7,129 nucleotides of DNA, taken from Planctomycetaceae bacterium. Lineage in GTDB: Bacteria > Planctomycetota > Phycisphaerae > Phycisphaerales > SM1A02. Positions 4,776 through 7,129 of the stretch are shown piece by piece. The stretch covers positions 1 to 7,129 of the forward strand of contig CANJIC010000103.1 of NCBI GenBank assembly GCA_947474205.1, given 5' to 3'. Numbering within the stretch: position 1 is the first letter of the stretch; each line of letters starts with the position of its first letter. A program made the translations under genes and the position numbers. A model generated the notes under the pieces. That model was not told where the DNA came from. It saw only the letters and a program-made list of their open reading frames with translations, and made no database searches.

Positions 4776-6746
4776 ATGTCACATCATCAAAGATCTGAAA
4801 TTTCATTTGTAATTAAAAAATATTTTTCCACGTCAATGTTGGCAACTTGCATCGCAGCGAGTGCGCTTGCTCAATCCACAAATCCCCCAGCGGCACGTTT
4901 GGTTCCAGATGCGCGCTACCCAAACCGACAGATCTCTCCAACTCTTACGCCAGAGCAAGCGCCACCTGCGCCGGCCGCGTCAGTTGGTTCGGACAATGAA
5001 AATCTTTTTTCCAAATCAACACGATTTAGTTTTCAGATGGAGCCTGCCAACAATCCGCGCATGCCAACAGAAGCTTCGCTTATGAGCACGCCGGTCACTC
5101 TGTACAAAACAGACAAAAGTTTTTCGGGCAGTCCAGACTCCAAGGGCCAGAAGGTCACTCTCACTCTTACGGAACTCGCCGTTGCCAACGGAACGCTCAC
5201 TGACTCAGCGCGCATGGTTATTCAGAACGCGGTGGTGTCTGCGGTGAACACAATGGGCGTTGGTGGTGTGGCTTGCTTGGTCGAGCCTGCCGCTAAATCG
5301 GATGACAAAAATGTGATCAAGGTTGTCGCGGCGCAAATCAGTGGAGTCCGAACTGTGGCGTCTGGTCTGCGAGGCGGCGAAACTGGCCAAGCCATCAACA
5401 GCGACAAGCATGCAACAATTAAAAATGAATCGCCCATCAAGGAAGGCGACATCATGCAAAAGGAAGTGTTAGAGGATTACCTCTACTCGCTCAGTCGCTT
5501 CCCTGGTCGTACCGTGAGCGCGGCTGTTTCCAACGAGCCATCCAGCGCCCAAGTGGTGTTGGATTACTACGTTCAAGAAAAGAAAATCTTTGACGTCTAC
5601 GCGTCCATTTCCAACACCGGAACAACCGAGACCAGCAAGTACCAGGAACGTGTCGGCATCTTGGCTACCCAACTGACCAACAACGACGACATTCTCTCAA
5701 TTGATTACCAAAACTCTAATTTCTCTGGCACCCAGAACGTAAACGGCTACTACGACGCCCGTATTGGAACCTTGAAAGATTTTAGATGGCGCCTCACTGG
5801 TCAGTGGGGCCAGTATTACTCATCCGACCTTGGCCTTGCTGGAGAGAACTTTAATGGTAATAATTGGGGTGTTCAGGGAGATATTATCTGGACTTTCCTG
5901 CAGAAGGGCAACTCATTCCTGGACTTTGACTTTGGAGTCAAGGGTTGGAACGCTCAAACTAATAATGAATTGTTTCAGTCCACTGGCAATGCAAATTTTG
6001 TAACCCTTTCGGGAACGTTAGACGCCATGGCTTTGGGGGATACGTGGGCAATTCAGGGCAGTTTTGGCGGCATGTACACAACAACCAACGCCGATCAAGA
6101 GGAATTGGACAACCTTGGTCGCATTGACACTTCGGATAGTTACTTCACAATGAACGGATCCGTGTACGGGTCTTTCTATCTAGATCCACTGCTTGATTCT
6201 TCATGGAAGAGCAGCAAAAGCCTTTACAAGCCTTTAGTGCATGAAATCTTTGGGTCATTGCGCGGTCAATACGCGTTTGATTACCGCCTTACGCCGCTGT
6301 CGCAATACACAATGGGTGGTCTATACACCGTGCGTGGTTTCGCTCAGTCCATCACCACGGGTGACAACGCCTTGGTGGGAACAATTGAATATCGCATGCA
6401 TATTCCGCGCATGTTTAGTGCAGCTGTGCCAACGGGAACATTTCCTTCCGCGGCCAAGCCTTTCCGTTGGGTGCCAGACAGCGGCACTGGCGGAGCGCCG
6501 GACTGGGATTTGGTGTTCAGCGCATTCTTTGACGGTGGAACAGTCAACAACAATAATGCCTACGCATTTGAAGCCAACACCCCCATGTACAGCGCGGGCG
6601 TTGGGCTTGACTTAAACATCCTTCAGAATGTTTCGTTGGGTGTTGATTGGGGTTGGGCTTTGAATTCCATAGATAACCAGAGCGCTGGTATTCAAGTGGA
6701 TAGCGGTAGCAGTCAGTTCTGGTTCACGGCGACGATTGTTTATTAA
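4776..6746 (+). CDS. Two-partner secretion outer-membrane transporter (TpsB, ShlB/FhaC family)
   Basis: This 656-residue member of the Omp85 superfamily exports its TpsA partner across the outer membrane without ATP. A signal peptide (1-32, ending ASALA) is followed by a Pro-rich region (~36-105). Two POTRA domains follow: about 115-196 (VTLTLTELAVANGTL..., Gly-Val-Gly-Gly at 161-164) and about 205-270 (IKEGDIMQKEVLEDYLYSLSRFPG..., VVLDYYVQEKK). They should bind the TPS domain of the substrate in the periplasm. Residues ~271-656 form a beta-barrel of alternating aromatic strands. The VRGF motif (519-522), equivalent to the VRGY of the conserved L6 loop, is intact. The chain ends FWFTATIVY, with the terminal aromatic residue typical of outer-membrane proteins. 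It is about 100 residues longer than FhaC, mostly at the N-terminus. tpsA follows after 27 bases. Residue limits of the POTRAs are approximate. Confidence 0.92.
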   Translation: MSHHQRSEISFVIKKYFSTSMLATCIAASALAQSTNPPAARLVPDARYPNRQISPTLTPEQAPPAPAASVGSDNENLFSKSTRFSFQMEPANNPRMPTEASLMSTPVTLYKTDKSFSGSPDSKGQKVTLTLTELAVANGTLTDSARMVIQNAVVSAVNTMGVGGVACLVEPAAKSDDKNVIKVVAAQISGVRTVASGLRGGETGQAINSDKHATIKNESPIKEGDIMQKEVLEDYLYSLSRFPGRTVSAAVSNEPSSAQVVLDYYVQEKKIFDVYASISNTGTTETSKYQERVGILATQLTNNDDILSIDYQNSNFSGTQNVNGYYDARIGTLKDFRWRLTGQWGQYYSSDLGLAGENFNGNNWGVQGDIIWTFLQKGNSFLDFDFGVKGWNAQTNNELFQSTGNANFVTLSGTLDAMALGDTWAIQGSFGGMYTTTNADQEELDNLGRIDTSDSYFTMNGSVYGSFYLDPLLDSSWKSSKSLYKPLVHEIFGSLRGQYAFDYRLTPLSQYTMGGLYTVRGFAQSITTGDNALVGTIEYRMHIPRMFSAAVPTGTFPSAAKPFRWVPDSGTGGAPDWDLVFSAFFDGGTVNNNNAYAFEANTPMYSAGVGLDLNILQNVSLGVDWGWALNSIDNQSAGIQVDSGSSQFWFTATIVY

Positions 6747-6773
6747 GTTTCAAATACATAAGAAGAAATTAAA

Positions 6774-7129
6774 ATGAAAAACACAATGACAAATTCCTCA
6801 AATCGCTCAGCCCAAACATCATGGATGCGGGTCTCTGTGGCCGCCACCATGTTCGCCTTCTCCGCGCTTCTTGCCGGAGTCGCCAACGCCGGCGTTGACG
6901 TGTCCAAGATCACACGCGGCAACGTGTCCTTCTCGCAAGACGGCAACCGCCTGATTGTGCGCGCCAGCAATGGATCGATCATTGAATACAACCGCTTCTC
7001 TATTGAAGCCGGCCAAATCATGCAGTTCATTCAGCCAAGCTCGACATCGCGCGTGCTCAACCGCGTCACTGGCGCCGAACTCAGCCGCATTGATGGAACC
7101 TTGCTTAGCAACGGCATTGTGTACTTGGT
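6774..7129 (+). CDS. TpsA exoprotein, N-terminal part (filamentous haemagglutinin-type TPS domain), cut by window edge
   Basis: The first 118 codons are present and the frame is open at the edge. An AGAAG site precedes the ATG by eight bases. The signal peptide (1-39) has a long polar N-region with Arg11 and Arg19, a hydrophobic core VAATMFAFSALLAG and the cleavage site VANA. The start of the TPS secretion domain follows: SIIEYNRFSIEAGQIMQFIQ (69-88), then PSSTSRVLNRVTGAELSRI (89-106), then DGTLLSNGIVYL. LNRVTG and the following SxIDGTLxSNGxVYL are diagnostic for the filamentous haemagglutinin N-terminal family, where this domain docks on the POTRAs of the cognate TpsB. The rest is expected to be a beta-helix, often thousands of residues long. 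Third codon positions are far more GC-rich than in tpsB. Passenger function cannot be judged from this fragment. Confidence 0.93.
   Translation, partial: MKNTMTNSSNRSAQTSWMRVSVAATMFAFSALLAGVANAGVDVSKITRGNVSFSQDGNRLIVRASNGSIIEYNRFSIEAGQIMQFIQPSSTSRVLNRVTGAELSRIDGTLLSNGIVYL

Noticed and set aside
4606..4812. Plus-strand frame across the microsatellite and tps promoter
   Set aside because: It translates the TGCT tract as LLACLL and overlaps a good promoter and the tpsB start in another frame.
5314..5325. GTGATCAAGGT inside tpsB, matching part of the repeated motif
   Set aside because: It is within conserved coding sequence (VIKV), lacks the second half-site and the ACGTTTACAT block, and is likely chance.

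Overview
The window looks like a piece of a Planctomycetota chromosome, most likely class Phycisphaerae. Three things point there. An ECF-type sigma factor of the GHTLQPTAxVHEA kind is translationally coupled to a Ser/Thr kinase with the planctomycete N-terminal 'AFLDxAC...VExLI' segment. A secreted protein ends in a VPTPG + hydrophobic + RRRR sorting tail (PEP-CTERM-like). A two-partner secretion (TPS) pair occurs in the same stretch. The taxonomy is inferred from gene style; no rRNA or marker gene is present.

Layout, left to right. Positions 1-528 hold a hypothetical minus-strand ORF of doubtful integrity, closed by a small hairpin. Positions 564-2478 are a plus-strand regulatory operon: sigma70-like promoter, ECF sigma factor (701-1315), Ser/Thr kinase (1312-2382, ATGA overlap), then a strong hairpin terminator. 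Positions 2636-3172 carry an unrecognised minus-strand gene. Between it and the next gene (3172-3440) lies an AT-rich spacer bounded by two inverted copies of a ~40 bp motif. A third copy sits inside the first ORF. The right-hand copy leads into a double-hairpin segment ending in a rho-independent terminator, which is a candidate small RNA. Positions 3440-4123 (minus) encode a secreted protein with a PEP-CTERM-like tail. Positions 4124-4775 are intergenic: short coding-looking fragments that may be a decayed gene, short direct repeats, a (TGCT)5 microsatellite, and a near-consensus promoter whose -35 box is partly made of that microsatellite. From 4776 to the right edge is a TPS operon: the outer-membrane transporter TpsB (4776-6746), then the start of its exported TpsA substrate (6774 to beyond 7129).

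How the parts may work together. TpsB and TpsA are a transporter-substrate pair placing a large beta-helical exoprotein outside the cell. The sigma/kinase pair is a self-contained signalling unit: the sigma factor has a Thr where ordinary ECF factors carry acidic residues, so activation by the adjacent kinase is plausible. No sequence link ties that pair to the surface-protein genes. The most interesting undescribed material is the three-copy motif with its CRP-like palindrome, the candidate small RNA beside it, and the repeat-abutted tps promoter.
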